Origin: Deltaproteobacteria bacterium | GTDB taxonomy: Bacteria > Myxococcota_A > Polyangia > Polyangiales > Ga0077539 | NCBI GenBank assembly: GCA_016218725.1 | Contig: JACRDB010000149.1 | Location: 108,019 to 172,018 of the forward strand | Length of the DNA stretch: 64,000 nt | Reading direction: 5' to 3' | Part shown: positions 27,348 through 35,833 of the stretch, in pieces | How positions within the stretch are numbered: position 1 is the stretch's first letter | How the letters are laid out: each line of letters opens with the position of its first letter | Notes under the pieces: generated by a model | Told to the model about the DNA's origin: nothing | Databases searched by the model: none | Seen by the model: only the letters and a program-made list of their open reading frames with translations | Position numbers and translations under genes: made by a program

Positions 27348-29630
27348 TCAGCCCGCTTTGGGCGCCGTTGCCCCGGGGGCAGCGCCCCCCGGGGGGCTCT
27401 CCGGCGCGGGCTCCGTGGTCCCCGGGTTCGGGTTCGCCTGGTTCTGTCTACGGTTCTCCTGCTCCTGGAGGCGGTCCCTCAATGACTCGATCTGCCGCTG
27501 GGCCATGCCCGCCCGGGAGCCGTTGGGGTTCACCTGGAGGTACTGCTGGTAGGTCTCCAGCGCGTTGCGGTAGTCCCCTCGGTGGCTGTACGCCTCGGCC
27601 AGACCGATGAGCGCCTCGGAGTACCGGGAGTTGGTCGCCAGGGCCTGCCGGAACCGGGAAATGGCCCCGCTCACATTGTGGGCGTCCAGCTCACAATACC
27701 CGAGGCCCGTCAGCGCCTCGGCGCCCCCCGCGCGCTGCGTGAGCGCCTGCTGGAACACCAGCCGGGCCTGGGCGGTGCGCCCGTCGGTCTGGAGCCTCTC
27801 GCCCTCCTCCACCAGGGCGTCGTAGCCCTGGCCGCGAGGCTCTCGGGGTTCCCTCGGCTCCCTGGGGTCCCGCGGGTTGTCGGGTGTTGTCGGTGGATTC
27901 CCTACCGGTGTCCTCCCCGCGACGGCGGCGTCGGCCACTGGAGCCGGGCCCCCGGCCCGGGCTTCCATGGGGGCGACTCCGCGGGCGAGGGCGTCCTGGA
28001 GGCTCAGGGCGTCCTCGTGGCCCGGGAAGCGCTGGAGGACGGCGTCGAGCTCCCGGCGGGCGCTGTCCGCGTCGCCTCGGGCGGCGTGGAGGCGGGCCAG
28101 GGCGGTGTGGGCCCGGACCTGGTCCGGGGCCTGGGCGACCACCTGCTGGAGCCTGGCCGTGGCTTGCGGCACCTCCGAGGCTTCGAGCTCCAGAAGCGCC
28201 TGGCAGAGCTCCAGGGCGGGCCCCGAGGCGCCCCCCTGGCGGGCGGCGTCCAGGGCCCTGCGGGCGGCGGCGGTGTCCCCGAGGCTCCGGTGGGCGCTGG
28301 CGAGGGCCACCTGGATGGCGGCCCTCTCGACCGGGGGCACCTGACCGAGGCGGGCCTCGTCCGAGGGGAGGTCCGTGCGGGCGCGCTCGGCCCGGTCCCG
28401 GGACTCCTGGCGCAGGAGCTGGGCCTCGGCGCGCAGGGCGGCGGCGTCGGCCCCGGGGGAGGCGGCCCGCTGGTCCAGGTCCGAGGCCTTCTGCCGGAGG
28501 GCCTCGCTCCAGGCGGCCATGACTTCGGCGCGGAGCACCTGGGCCAGGAGGTTCGAGGGCTCCAGGGTGAGCGTACGGGTGAGCTCCTCGCGGGCGTCTT
28601 CGAAGCCTCGGCGGTCCCCTCGGCGTTCAAGGAGCTGGGCGCGCTGGAGCATGGCCGTCACCTGCGCGTGGTGTCCCTGGACCTCGACGCGCCCCGGCCT
28701 GGACACTTCGAAGAGCCCCTGCTTCCACGCCACGACGCCTCCGACGGCCACCAGGAGCCCAAAACCCGCCCCGAGGAGGAGCCCCACGGGGGCTCCGGAG
28801 CCCTTTGGGGGCCGGAGGGAGGGCTCGTCGAGGGCCTCGCGGGACGTATTGATGGTGGGGGCGTCATCGGGGATGGCGCCGACAGGGGGGGCGGACACCA
28901 GCACGGGATCCAGGAGGTTGGGCACCCTGGGGGGCGGGGGCAGCGGGTCCAGCATGGGGAGCTCCGCGGGCGCGGACCGCTCGGGCAGCGACGGGGGCCT
29001 CGGGAGGGCCGAGGGCTGCGAGCCGAGCTCCGCGGGGAACTTCCCGGGGCCCAGGGCCTGCCTGGGGCCGGTGTTCCCCAGGGACGGCGGGAGCACCGGC
29101 ACCGGCGGGGTGACGGGCACCGGCGGCGGCGTGGCGGGGACGGCTCCGGGGCCCGCCATGGGGCGCAGGGTGTTTCCGGGCCCCGGGGGCTTTGGGGGCA
29201 CCGGGCGGCTGGAGGGGGCCCCTGGCGGGGGGGGCGTCCCCAGGGGGGTGCGCACGCTCCCGTCGCGGGTCCCCGGGGGCTTGTTGGGGCGCAGGGAGGC
29301 GCCTCCCGGCCCGGCGGTGGCGAAGAAGCTGTCCAGCTCGGCGATGGCGCCGAGGGCCTTCCAGGGCTCCCCCGGGCGGCAAAGCTCGTCCATCTTGGAG
29401 ACCCGGCCCTCCATGATCCATTTCTGGAGCACGGCGAGGGAGTCAAAAGGGATCACGGTCCCGTCGGGTCTACGGAGGTTCCAGACCCGGGCGGCCTCGG
29501 GGTCCGCGGCGCTCCGGAAGATCTTGAACTGGAACCCGCAGTTCGTACATTTGACCGTCGTACCGCGCTCGGAGACGAGGGCGTCGTCGAACTCGTACTC
29601 GGTCTTGCAGCGCTCGCAGACGACGTCCAT
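27348..29630 (-). CDS. Zinc-ribbon / GYF-like / TPR membrane protein
   Basis: A 760-aa protein with a modular architecture typical of Myxococcota. An MJ0042-type zinc ribbon lies at the N-terminus (C5, C8, C28, C31: VVCERCKTEYEF and VKCTNCGFQF). A GYF_2-like domain follows (about 48-105, WNLRRPDGTVIPF to PWKALGAI), then a long Pro-rich linker, one membrane segment (about 281-304, GLLLGAGFGLLVAVGGVVAW) and C-terminal TPRs (EALTGLGYCELDAHN, EALIGLAEAYSHRGDYRNAL). It probably scaffolds a complex across the inner membrane. The ATG at 29630 is preferred because it places the zinc ribbon at the start, as in relatives. Confidence 0.8.
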   Translation of the reverse strand: MDVVCERCKTEYEFDDALVSERGTTVKCTNCGFQFKIFRSAADPEAARVWNLRRPDGTVIPFDSLAVLQKWIMEGRVSKMDELCRPGEPWKALGAIAELDSFFATAGPGGASLRPNKPPGTRDGSVRTPLGTPPPPGAPSSRPVPPKPPGPGNTLRPMAGPGAVPATPPPVPVTPPVPVLPPSLGNTGPRQALGPGKFPAELGSQPSALPRPPSLPERSAPAELPMLDPLPPPPRVPNLLDPVLVSAPPVGAIPDDAPTINTSREALDEPSLRPPKGSGAPVGLLLGAGFGLLVAVGGVVAWKQGLFEVSRPGRVEVQGHHAQVTAMLQRAQLLERRGDRRGFEDAREELTRTLTLEPSNLLAQVLRAEVMAAWSEALRQKASDLDQRAASPGADAAALRAEAQLLRQESRDRAERARTDLPSDEARLGQVPPVERAAIQVALASAHRSLGDTAAARRALDAARQGGASGPALELCQALLELEASEVPQATARLQQVVAQAPDQVRAHTALARLHAARGDADSARRELDAVLQRFPGHEDALSLQDALARGVAPMEARAGGPAPVADAAVAGRTPVGNPPTTPDNPRDPREPREPREPRGQGYDALVEEGERLQTDGRTAQARLVFQQALTQRAGGAEALTGLGYCELDAHNVSGAISRFRQALATNSRYSEALIGLAEAYSHRGDYRNALETYQQYLQVNPNGSRAGMAQRQIESLRDRLQEQENRRQNQANPNPGTTEPAPESPPGGAAPGATAPKAG

Positions 29631-29657
29631 GGATCTCGTTCGCGGAAGACGCTCGAC

Positions 29658-29686
29658 ACGATACCAGACGGCGCGCCCCGCTCCAA
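29658..29686 (-). promoter_or_regulatory. Possible sigma-70-type promoter
   Basis: Read on the minus strand: -35-like TTGGAG (29686-29681), 17-bp spacer, -10-like TATCGT (29663-29658), followed by the ATG of the zinc-ribbon/TPR gene at 29630. The match is partial (about 4 of 6 in each box) and the RNA start is not known. Confidence 0.3.
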
Positions 29687-29885
29687 ACCTCGCGCCGGAC
29701 CCTCCGGTGGGGTCGTTCACAGGCCGGGTGTCAACGGGGCTTCACGGCCCCGGGGTGTGTGTTCCAAGGAAGCGCCCACGGAGACGGGCCTGGACGGGCG
29801 GCACGGGTCATGCTTTGAGACCGCTTGCCGGCCGCTCCCAACAGGGCGGTCCGTTGGCTCTCTGGGCCTGATTGGAGGCATCGCG

Positions 29886-30815
29886 ATGCGTAAGCTCGGC
29901 TCCGCTCTTTCCTCGCTGGTGATGGTGGGTTCTCTCGGCGCGATCCTCACGGGCTGCCCGGTCTGGGGCGACGGGGGCACCGGCGGAGGGGGTCCCGGGC
30001 CGTCACCGGACGGCGGCACGGTGCTCCCGGACGCGCCTCCGGCCAACGCATGCACCACCAGCGCGTCGTGTCCGGCGGGGCAGTACTGCGCGCCCCGTGG
30101 GGCCTGCGAGCCCGGCTGCTCGGTGAGCAGCGACTGCGCGCGCCTCGGGGCCGGGCTGGTCTGCAACACCGCCACCCGCGCGTGTGTGCCCTCGGGCGGG
30201 TGCGCTACGGACGCCGAGTGCGCCAGCACGCCGTCTACGCCCGTGTGCCTGGGCGGGAGCTGCCAGGCCCGGGCGAGCCAGTGCCAGTTCGACTATCAGT
30301 GCACGGGGTCGGGCCAGGCCTGCGTGGACGGCCGGTGCGTGGTGGGCTGCACGGCCGCCACGGCGTCCATGGTGTGCGCCCCGGGGCAGACGTGCACCAG
30401 CGGGCGCTGCATCTACCCCACCGCGGGGTCGTGCTCCGCGGCGTGCCCCACGGGCCAGCTCTGCGTCTCCGGCGCGGGCCTGAGGCCCTGCGCCGACGAC
30501 GCGGCCTGCGGCGCGGGCTTCATGTGTGACCACGGGGTGTGCCGCGTGGACACGCGCCCGAGGCCCTTCTGCACCATGGACTCGGACTGCAACCGGGACT
30601 CCATCTGTTACAACGGCGCGTGCCGCAGGCTCTGCCCGATGCCCGGCACCGGCGCCGACGGGGCCTGTCTCCGGGTGGACGTGCAGTTCGACCTCTGCCG
30701 CCAGGACATGATGGGCCGCTCGCTGTGCACCAGCTCCAACGAGCAGATGCCCCAGTGCGCCCGCACCGCCAACTGCCCCGCGGGCCGCGAGTGCGTCAAC
30801 GCCCGCTGCCAGTGA
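29886..30815 (+). CDS. Cys-rich surface lipoprotein
   Basis: A 309-aa lipoprotein: leader with lipobox (AILTGC, C24), a Gly/Pro/Asp linker, then about 230 residues with a Cys roughly every eight residues, in recurrent modules of the type ASCPAGQYCAPRGACEPGC, CTGSGQACVDGRCVVGC and CNRDSICYNGACRRLC. These resemble EGF- or dickkopf-like disulfide modules found in many myxobacterial outer-membrane lipoproteins. It is expected at the cell surface with a binding role; ligand unknown. Start: ATG at 29886 with GGAGG upstream. It converges with the next gene with 3 bp between stops. Confidence 0.75.
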   Translation: MRKLGSALSSLVMVGSLGAILTGCPVWGDGGTGGGGPGPSPDGGTVLPDAPPANACTTSASCPAGQYCAPRGACEPGCSVSSDCARLGAGLVCNTATRACVPSGGCATDAECASTPSTPVCLGGSCQARASQCQFDYQCTGSGQACVDGRCVVGCTAATASMVCAPGQTCTSGRCIYPTAGSCSAACPTGQLCVSGAGLRPCADDAACGAGFMCDHGVCRVDTRPRPFCTMDSDCNRDSICYNGACRRLCPMPGTGADGACLRVDVQFDLCRQDMMGRSLCTSSNEQMPQCARTANCPAGRECVNARCQ

Positions 30816-30818
30816 CCG

Positions 30819-31610
30819 TCAGGGGCTGAAGCGCCCCTCGCCCACCGCGACCCCCCCTCTGCCGTCCCGAAGCACCGCCCACACCCTCACCGCCGCCCCG
30901 TCCGGGGCGCTCCCCCGCCACACCGCGCGAAACGCACCAGAGTCCACCCGCGAGGGCTCCACCACGCCCACGGTGGTGAAGAAGTTCACCACCAGGCGCT
31001 CGGGCGAGCCCTCCACGGTCTCCGCGCTGTCGGGCGAGGGCTGGAGCTCCAGCCCGAGCGCGCAGTCGGCGCCGGCGCAGGGCTCCCGGGCCAGCACCGT
31101 GGTGGGCCCGAGGGCGCGGCGGGTGGCGCCCTGGACGAGCTGGAAACGCTCGATGGAGGGGTTGTGGTTGCGGGTGGGGGCGGGGTCTACACGCACCGTA
31201 CGCAGGGTCTCCAGCGCGGGCCCCGAGGCGCAGCGGGCGTGACCCAGGAGGGGGTCCAGCGAGGGTACCCCCGAGGGACAGAGCGCGAGGTACACGTCCC
31301 GGTCCATGGTGGCGCCCGGGAGGCGCGCCGAGGGGCCGGTGCTGTCCAGGGTCGAGCCCTGGGAGGCAAGGGCGCAGCCTCGCGGGTCCTGGAGGGCGGG
31401 GCACACCCGCCAGAGGAAGCCCGCGGGGGGCTCTCTCGGGCCCAGAGGGTCGTACCAGACGGCCTCCACGGTGACCTCCTGGCCGGGCTCCGCCGAGGGC
31501 GTGGCGGTGACCAGGGCGAAGACCCTGGGGGCGCGCACGGTGCTCTCCGACGGCGAGGGCTCCGCGCACGCTCCGAGCGCCAGGGCAAGGCCGACGGCGG
31601 CGCGTCTCAC
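30819..31610 (-). CDS. Hypothetical lipoprotein
   Basis: A 263-aa lipoprotein: a short leader with charged VRR start and lipobox (LALGAC, C15), then Ig-like beta strands (ALVTATPSAEPGQEVTVEAVWYD). It has four or five Cys including CAGADC. No family is recognised. The GTG at 31610 is chosen because it gives a compact signal peptide and lies just upstream of the divergent hutH start (42 bp apart); no ATG fits. Confidence 0.6.
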   Translation of the reverse strand: MRRAAVGLALALGACAEPSPSESTVRAPRVFALVTATPSAEPGQEVTVEAVWYDPLGPREPPAGFLWRVCPALQDPRGCALASQGSTLDSTGPSARLPGATMDRDVYLALCPSGVPSLDPLLGHARCASGPALETLRTVRVDPAPTRNHNPSIERFQLVQGATRRALGPTTVLAREPCAGADCALGLELQPSPDSAETVEGSPERLVVNFFTTVGVVEPSRVDSGAFRAVWRGSAPDGAAVRVWAVLRDGRGGVAVGEGRFSP

Positions 31611-31652
31611 GCGCCCTACCGTAGCACCGCGGGAGGGTGTACCAAGCGCCCC

Positions 31653-33200
31653 ATGGGAGACGCGGTCTCGGTCGGCTGGGAGCTCTCGCTGGAGGACCTG
31701 GTGCGCGTGGCGAGGGGGCGCCCGGCGGTGAGCCTCCACCCGGACGCCCGCGCGAAGATGGAGGCCTCCCGCGCCGCGGTGGAGGCCGTGGCCCGGGGGG
31801 GCCTGGACGCCCCGAGGGTCTACGGCGTGAACACGGGCTTCGGCGCCCTGGCCGAGACCCGGATCTCGCCGGAGGACGTGCGCACCTTGCAGCATAACCT
31901 CCTACGTAGCCACGCGTGTGGGGTGGGAGACCCCCTGCCCACGGACGCGGTGCGGGCGATGATGCTCCTGCGGGCGCAGGTGCTGGCCCGGGGGCTCTCG
32001 GGCGTGAGGCCCGCGGTGGTGGAGACACTGCTGGAGCTCCTGGCCCGGGGGGTGCACCCGATCATTCCTTCGCAGGGCTCCGTGGGGGCCTCGGGGGACC
32101 TGGCGCCGCTGGCGCACCTGGCGCTGGTGCTGGTGGGCGAGGGCCGCGCGGAGTACCAGGGCGCGGTGCTCGACGGCGCCGAGGCGCTGCGCCGGGCGGG
32201 CGTGACGCCGTTGGAGCTGGGCGCCAAGGAGGGGCTCTCGTTGATCAACGGGACGCAGCTCATCCTCGGGGTGGGGGCCCTTTGCCTGCACGACGCGAGG
32301 AGCCTGGCCACGCACGCGGATCTTACGGGGGCCATGAGCCTGGAGGCGTTGAAGGGGAGCTGGCACCCCTTCGAGGAGCGGGTGGTGGCGGCGAGGCCGC
32401 ACCCCGGGGCCCTGGACTCGGCGAGGAACCTCCGGGCGCTGCTCGCCCGGAGCGAGATCGCCGAGAGCCACAAGGACTGCGGCAAGGTGCAGGACCCCTA
32501 CTCCCTGCGGTGCATGCCGCAGGTGCACGGGGCGACCCGGGACGCCCTGGCCTGGGTGACCTCGGTGGCCGAGCGGGAGCTCAACGCGGTGACGGACAAC
32601 CCGCTGGTGTTCCTCTCCGGCGGCGAGGCCGAGGTGGTCTCCGGCGGGAACTTCCACGGGCAGCCCCTGGCGCTGGCGTTTGACCTCCTGGCCATGGCCG
32701 TGGCGGAGCTGGCGAACATCTCCGAGCGGCGGGTGGAGCAGCTGGTGAACCCCGCGCTCTCGTCGGGGCTGCCGCCGTTCCTGGCGCCGAGCACGGGGCT
32801 CGACTCGGGCTTCATGATCGCGCAGGTGACGGCCGCGGCGCTGGTGAGCGAGAACCGGGTGCTGTGCCACCCGGCCAGCGTGGACTCGATCCCGTCGTCG
32901 GCGGGGCGCGAGGACCATGTGTCCATGGGGGCGCTCTCGGCGGTGAAGGCCTCGAAGGTCGTGCGTCACGTGCGCACGGGGCTGGCCATCGAGGCCCTGG
33001 TGGCGGCCCAGGGGCTCGACGCGCGGCGGCCGCTGCGCCCCGGGGCCGGGGTGGCCGCCGCCCACGACGCCCTCCGCGCGCGCGTGCCCACGCTCCTCAA
33101 GGACCGGGTGCTTTCCACGGACATCGCCGTGGTGGAGGCGCTCTTCACGGACCGCGCGCTCCTCGACGCCGCGGAGGCCGTGGCGGGGCCCCTGGCGTGA
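31653..33200 (+). CDS. hutH: Histidine ammonia-lyase
   Basis: A 515-aa histidase, first enzyme of histidine degradation, converting L-histidine to urocanate and ammonia. The Ala-Ser-Gly triad that cyclises to the MIO electrophile is present (A146-S147-G148 in GSVGASGDLAPLAH). The family signature YGVNTGFGALA is near residue 57, and the active-site segments NGTQLI and NPALSSGLP are conserved. Length is normal (about 510 aa). No hutU, hutI or hutG neighbours are visible, so the pathway is split elsewhere or the enzyme serves another purpose. Start: ATG at 31653. A permease gene follows after 7 bp. Confidence 0.93.
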   Translation: MGDAVSVGWELSLEDLVRVARGRPAVSLHPDARAKMEASRAAVEAVARGGLDAPRVYGVNTGFGALAETRISPEDVRTLQHNLLRSHACGVGDPLPTDAVRAMMLLRAQVLARGLSGVRPAVVETLLELLARGVHPIIPSQGSVGASGDLAPLAHLALVLVGEGRAEYQGAVLDGAEALRRAGVTPLELGAKEGLSLINGTQLILGVGALCLHDARSLATHADLTGAMSLEALKGSWHPFEERVVAARPHPGALDSARNLRALLARSEIAESHKDCGKVQDPYSLRCMPQVHGATRDALAWVTSVAERELNAVTDNPLVFLSGGEAEVVSGGNFHGQPLALAFDLLAMAVAELANISERRVEQLVNPALSSGLPPFLAPSTGLDSGFMIAQVTAAALVSENRVLCHPASVDSIPSSAGREDHVSMGALSAVKASKVVRHVRTGLAIEALVAAQGLDARRPLRPGAGVAAAHDALRARVPTLLKDRVLSTDIAVVEALFTDRALLDAAEAVAGPLA

Positions 33201-33207
33201 CCGCGCG

Positions 33208-33981
33208 GTGACCTCGGGGGCCCTCGCCGCGCTGGTGCTCACGGCCTTCGCGGCGGGCACCGTGGACGCCATCGCGGGCGGCGGAGGGCTCCTGACGCTC
33301 CCGGCGCTGCTCCTGGCGGGGCTCCCTCCGGGCGCGGCGCTGGCCACCAACCAGGGCCAGGCGGTCTTTGGCAGCGGCTCGGCGCTCCTGCACTTCGCCC
33401 GCGCGGGCGCCGTAGACCGCGAGAGGGCCCCGGGCGCGTTCCTCCTGGGCGCCCTCGGGGCCCTGGGGGGCGCTGCCCTGGTGCTGGCGGTGCCCCGCGA
33501 GGTGCTCCGCCCGCTGGTGCTCGGGCTCCTGGTGCTGGTGGCCCTGGCGCTGGCGCTCAAGCCCTCGCTGGGGGTGAGCCCCGGGCCCGCGCTCGCCCCC
33601 GAGGAGGCCCGTCCCCGGGCGCTCGCCCTGGCCCTCGCGGTGGGCGCCTACGACGGCTTCTTCGGGCCGGGGACGGGGACCTTTCTCATCCTGGGCGCCG
33701 TGGCGTGGCTCCGGGAGCCCATGACCCGCGCCTCGGCCAACGCCAAGGTGGTGAACTTTGCGTCCAATCTCGCGGCCCTGGCGCTCTTTGCGAGCGCCGG
33801 GGCCGTGCGCTGGGAGCTCGCCCTGCCCATGGCCGCAGCCCAGACCCTGGGAGGGGCCCTCGGGGCCAGGCTCGCCGTCCGCCGGGGGGACCGCTTCGTC
33901 CGCGGGGTGGTGCTGGTGGTCGTGCTGGCCCTCGTGGTGAGGCTCGGCTGGGACCTCCTGCGGGGAATTATCCCACGGTGA
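33208..33981 (+). CDS. TauE/SafE (TSUP) family membrane permease
   Basis: A 257-aa polytopic inner-membrane protein with about eight hydrophobic helices. The duplicated TSUP signature is visible: AGTVDAIAGGGGLLTLPALLLAGLP in the first half and GAYDGFFGPGTGTFLILG in the second, with ASANAKVVNFASNLAA. Relatives export sulfite or other organosulfur/organic anions. The GTG start is 7 bp after hutH, so they are probably one transcript. A role in moving a histidine catabolite is possible but only an inference from position. Confidence 0.85.
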   Translation: MTSGALAALVLTAFAAGTVDAIAGGGGLLTLPALLLAGLPPGAALATNQGQAVFGSGSALLHFARAGAVDRERAPGAFLLGALGALGGAALVLAVPREVLRPLVLGLLVLVALALALKPSLGVSPGPALAPEEARPRALALALAVGAYDGFFGPGTGTFLILGAVAWLREPMTRASANAKVVNFASNLAALALFASAGAVRWELALPMAAAQTLGGALGARLAVRRGDRFVRGVVLVVVLALVVRLGWDLLRGIIPR

Positions 33982-34006
33982 AGGGAACGGTACACCCTTG
34001 TAGGTA

Positions 34007-34648
34007 ATGATCCTACCTTCACGACTGGGCGAGGGCGCGCTATCGGGCGTGCTCTCGGGGCTCCTTCGGGACGGGGCCAGTGGCGAACTGGAGCTGGACG
34101 GGGGGGTGGTGCGCCACGGGATCCATCTCCGTCGGGGGAGGGTTCAAGCGGTGGAGAGCGCTCCGAGGGTGGCGGTGCTGGGGGACCTGCTGGTGGCCCG
34201 GGGGGAGGTCTCGCGGGAGGCGGTGGAGCGCGCGGCGAAGGAGCGAGGGGGGGCGCTCCTGGGGCATGCGCTGCTCGCGGCGGGGAGGCTCACGGCGAGG
34301 CAGCGGGACCGGGCGCTGGACCAGCAGCGCCGCGAGAGGCTCGGGCTGGCTTCGCGCTGCGCGGGGGCGTCGCTGAGGTTCCACCCGGGCAAGGCGCTGC
34401 CTCCGGGCGGCGTGGAGGCTTCGGCGTTGGAGGACTGGGTGGAGGTGGCGTCGGCGGGCGCGCGCGGGGGGGCGCCGAGGAGGGGGCTGTGCGCGCTCCT
34501 GGGGTTGCCCGTGGAGAGCCCCGACGGGGCGCTCCGGGCGGCCTTCCGGCGGAGGGTGAGGGCGCTGCACCCGGACCTCGGGGCCGTGGGGGATCCTCGG
34601 GCGCTGTGCGCGCTCCTGGAGAGCTACCGGGCGTGGGACCGAGGGTGA
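34007..34648 (+). CDS. DUF4388-like domain fused to a J-domain
   Basis: A 213-aa cytoplasmic protein. The first ~130 residues resemble the DUF4388/PATAN domain of Myxococcota (LSGLLRDGASGELEL, HGIHLRRGRVQAV, then LGDLLVARGEVS and LGHALLAAGRLT). The C-terminal 50 residues form a J-domain-like helical hairpin with the diagnostic HPD (188-190) in FRRRVRALHPDL, so it may stimulate an Hsp70 ATPase. This fusion may recruit DnaK to a signalling complex. It starts at ATG 34007, 26 bp after the permease. Confidence is moderate for the N-terminal assignment. Confidence 0.65.
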   Translation: MILPSRLGEGALSGVLSGLLRDGASGELELDGGVVRHGIHLRRGRVQAVESAPRVAVLGDLLVARGEVSREAVERAAKERGGALLGHALLAAGRLTARQRDRALDQQRRERLGLASRCAGASLRFHPGKALPPGGVEASALEDWVEVASAGARGGAPRRGLCALLGLPVESPDGALRAAFRRRVRALHPDLGAVGDPRALCALLESYRAWDRG

Positions 34649-34682
34649 GGCCGCCGGAACTTGATGGTGGTAAGGTCGGCGG

Positions 34683-35006
34683 GTGGAGAACACCAAGCGC
34701 AGGAAGCTCCTGGTCGCGTCCCTGGGCGTGGCGACGCTGAGCTATGTGATGGTCGAGGCGGGGTGCAGGCCCAACCCGCCGGTGTCGGGGACCCTCCCGG
34801 CGCCGCCGGAGACCACGCCGATCAGCGGCAACCTCCCGGCGCCGCCGCCGCCGGACGTGGTGCAGCAGCGTCCGCCGGAGCCGACGCCCATTTCGGGCAA
34901 CCTCCCGGCGCCGCCGCCGCAGGTCCAGCAGCCTCCGGAGCCGCCGCCCATTTCCGGGAACCTCCCGGCGCCGCCGCCGGACCCTCCGCGCCGCAGGCGC
35001 CGCTGA
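34683..35006 (+). CDS. Pro-rich repeat lipoprotein-like protein
   Basis: A 107-aa protein: basic start (ENTKRRK), hydrophobic segment, a Cys at residue 28 in a weak lipobox-like VEAGC, then three near-identical copies of PISGNLPAPPP (from residues 46, 69 and 89) plus one degenerate copy (PVSGTLPAPP), ending in six Arg within PPRRRRR. The coding is highly repetitive. GTG start. It lies 2 bp before the ferritin-like gene, indicating one operon. Probably a periplasmic or envelope linker; function unknown. Confidence 0.6.
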   Translation: MENTKRRKLLVASLGVATLSYVMVEAGCRPNPPVSGTLPAPPETTPISGNLPAPPPPDVVQQRPPEPTPISGNLPAPPPQVQQPPEPPPISGNLPAPPPDPPRRRRR

Positions 35007-35008
35007 CC

Positions 35009-35833
35009 ATGCGCAACGACCTCTTCGAGCTGGAGCTCCTGGGGGGCGCGACGGAGCGGCGCTTCCGGGCGCTGCGCCCGGAGCTCGGGGCCATGCCCTG
35101 GGGCACCATGGACCTGTCCCGGGCGCGCGAGGAGGACCTGATCGCCGCGCGCCGGGCGTGGACCGGGGCGGCCTACCAGGAGCACCGCACGGCGGTGGCC
35201 TGCGCGGCCACGCTGAGGGCGCTCCTGGAGGCCCGGGCGCCGGTGGACCTGGTGGGCATCTCGTCCCGGTTCCCGCTGGACGAGATGGTGCACGTGGAGC
35301 TCTGCGCCCGGATGGCCATGGAGTGCGGCGGCGGCACGGAGATCCGCTACGACCCGGACTACGTGGTGCTGGACGCGTCGCCGTCGCTCTCGCCGCTGGT
35401 GCGCGCGTGCGAGCTGGCGGTGCGCTTCTTCTGCGTGGGCGAGGCGATCTCCATCCCGCTCCTGCGGGCCACGTGGAAGAAGGCCCGGCACCCGCTGCCG
35501 CGGGCGGTGCTCGGGCGCATCGTGAAGGACGAGGCCGCCCACGGGGCCTTCGGGTTCACGGTGCTGGACTGGGCGCTGCCGGACCTCACCCCGGAGGACC
35601 TCGCGCACCTCGGGAGGATGGCCGACGTGGGGATAGATTTCCTCCACCGCCAGTGGGACGACCTGGCGCGGCGCCCGCGCTCGGCGCCCCACGACGGGGA
35701 CGTGCTCAACTGGATGGCCACGGACGAGTACCTGGAGGCCGCCCACCGCGCGCTGGAGTACAACGTCCGCGCGCCGCTCAAGGCCCGAGGGGTCCCGCTG
35801 CGGGACCGCGCCCTTGAGGCTCCCGCTCGGTGA
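35009..35833 (+). CDS. Diiron ferritin-like protein
   Basis: A 274-aa protein with a full set of four-helix-bundle diiron ligands: E58 (AYQEHR), E92xxH95 (DEMVH), E145 (GEAIS) and E175xxH178 (KDEAAH). This E / ExxH / E / ExxH pattern is that of ferritin-like oxidases, rubrerythrin relatives and diiron oxygenases. Helices are separated by loops containing RYDPDY. Specific function unknown (oxidation, oxygen activation or iron handling). It is translationally packed between the Pro-rich lipoprotein gene (2 bp) and the HTTM gene (20-bp overlap), so the three proteins probably act together. Confidence 0.75.
   Translation: MRNDLFELELLGGATERRFRALRPELGAMPWGTMDLSRAREEDLIAARRAWTGAAYQEHRTAVACAATLRALLEARAPVDLVGISSRFPLDEMVHVELCARMAMECGGGTEIRYDPDYVVLDASPSLSPLVRACELAVRFFCVGEAISIPLLRATWKKARHPLPRAVLGRIVKDEAAHGAFGFTVLDWALPDLTPEDLAHLGRMADVGIDFLHRQWDDLARRPRSAPHDGDVLNWMATDEYLEAAHRALEYNVRAPLKARGVPLRDRALEAPAR

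Noticed and set aside
22273..27552. A 5.3-kb open frame on the plus strand
   Set aside because: It lies opposite the 1711-aa repeat protein. Its product is a low-complexity Gly/Arg/Leu shadow typical of the complementary strand of a GC-rich gene, with no recognisable domain.
29850..29885. TGGCTCTCTGGGCC as a sigma-54 promoter for the Cys-rich lipoprotein
   Set aside because: GG and GC spacing is wrong, and -12 conservation is poor.
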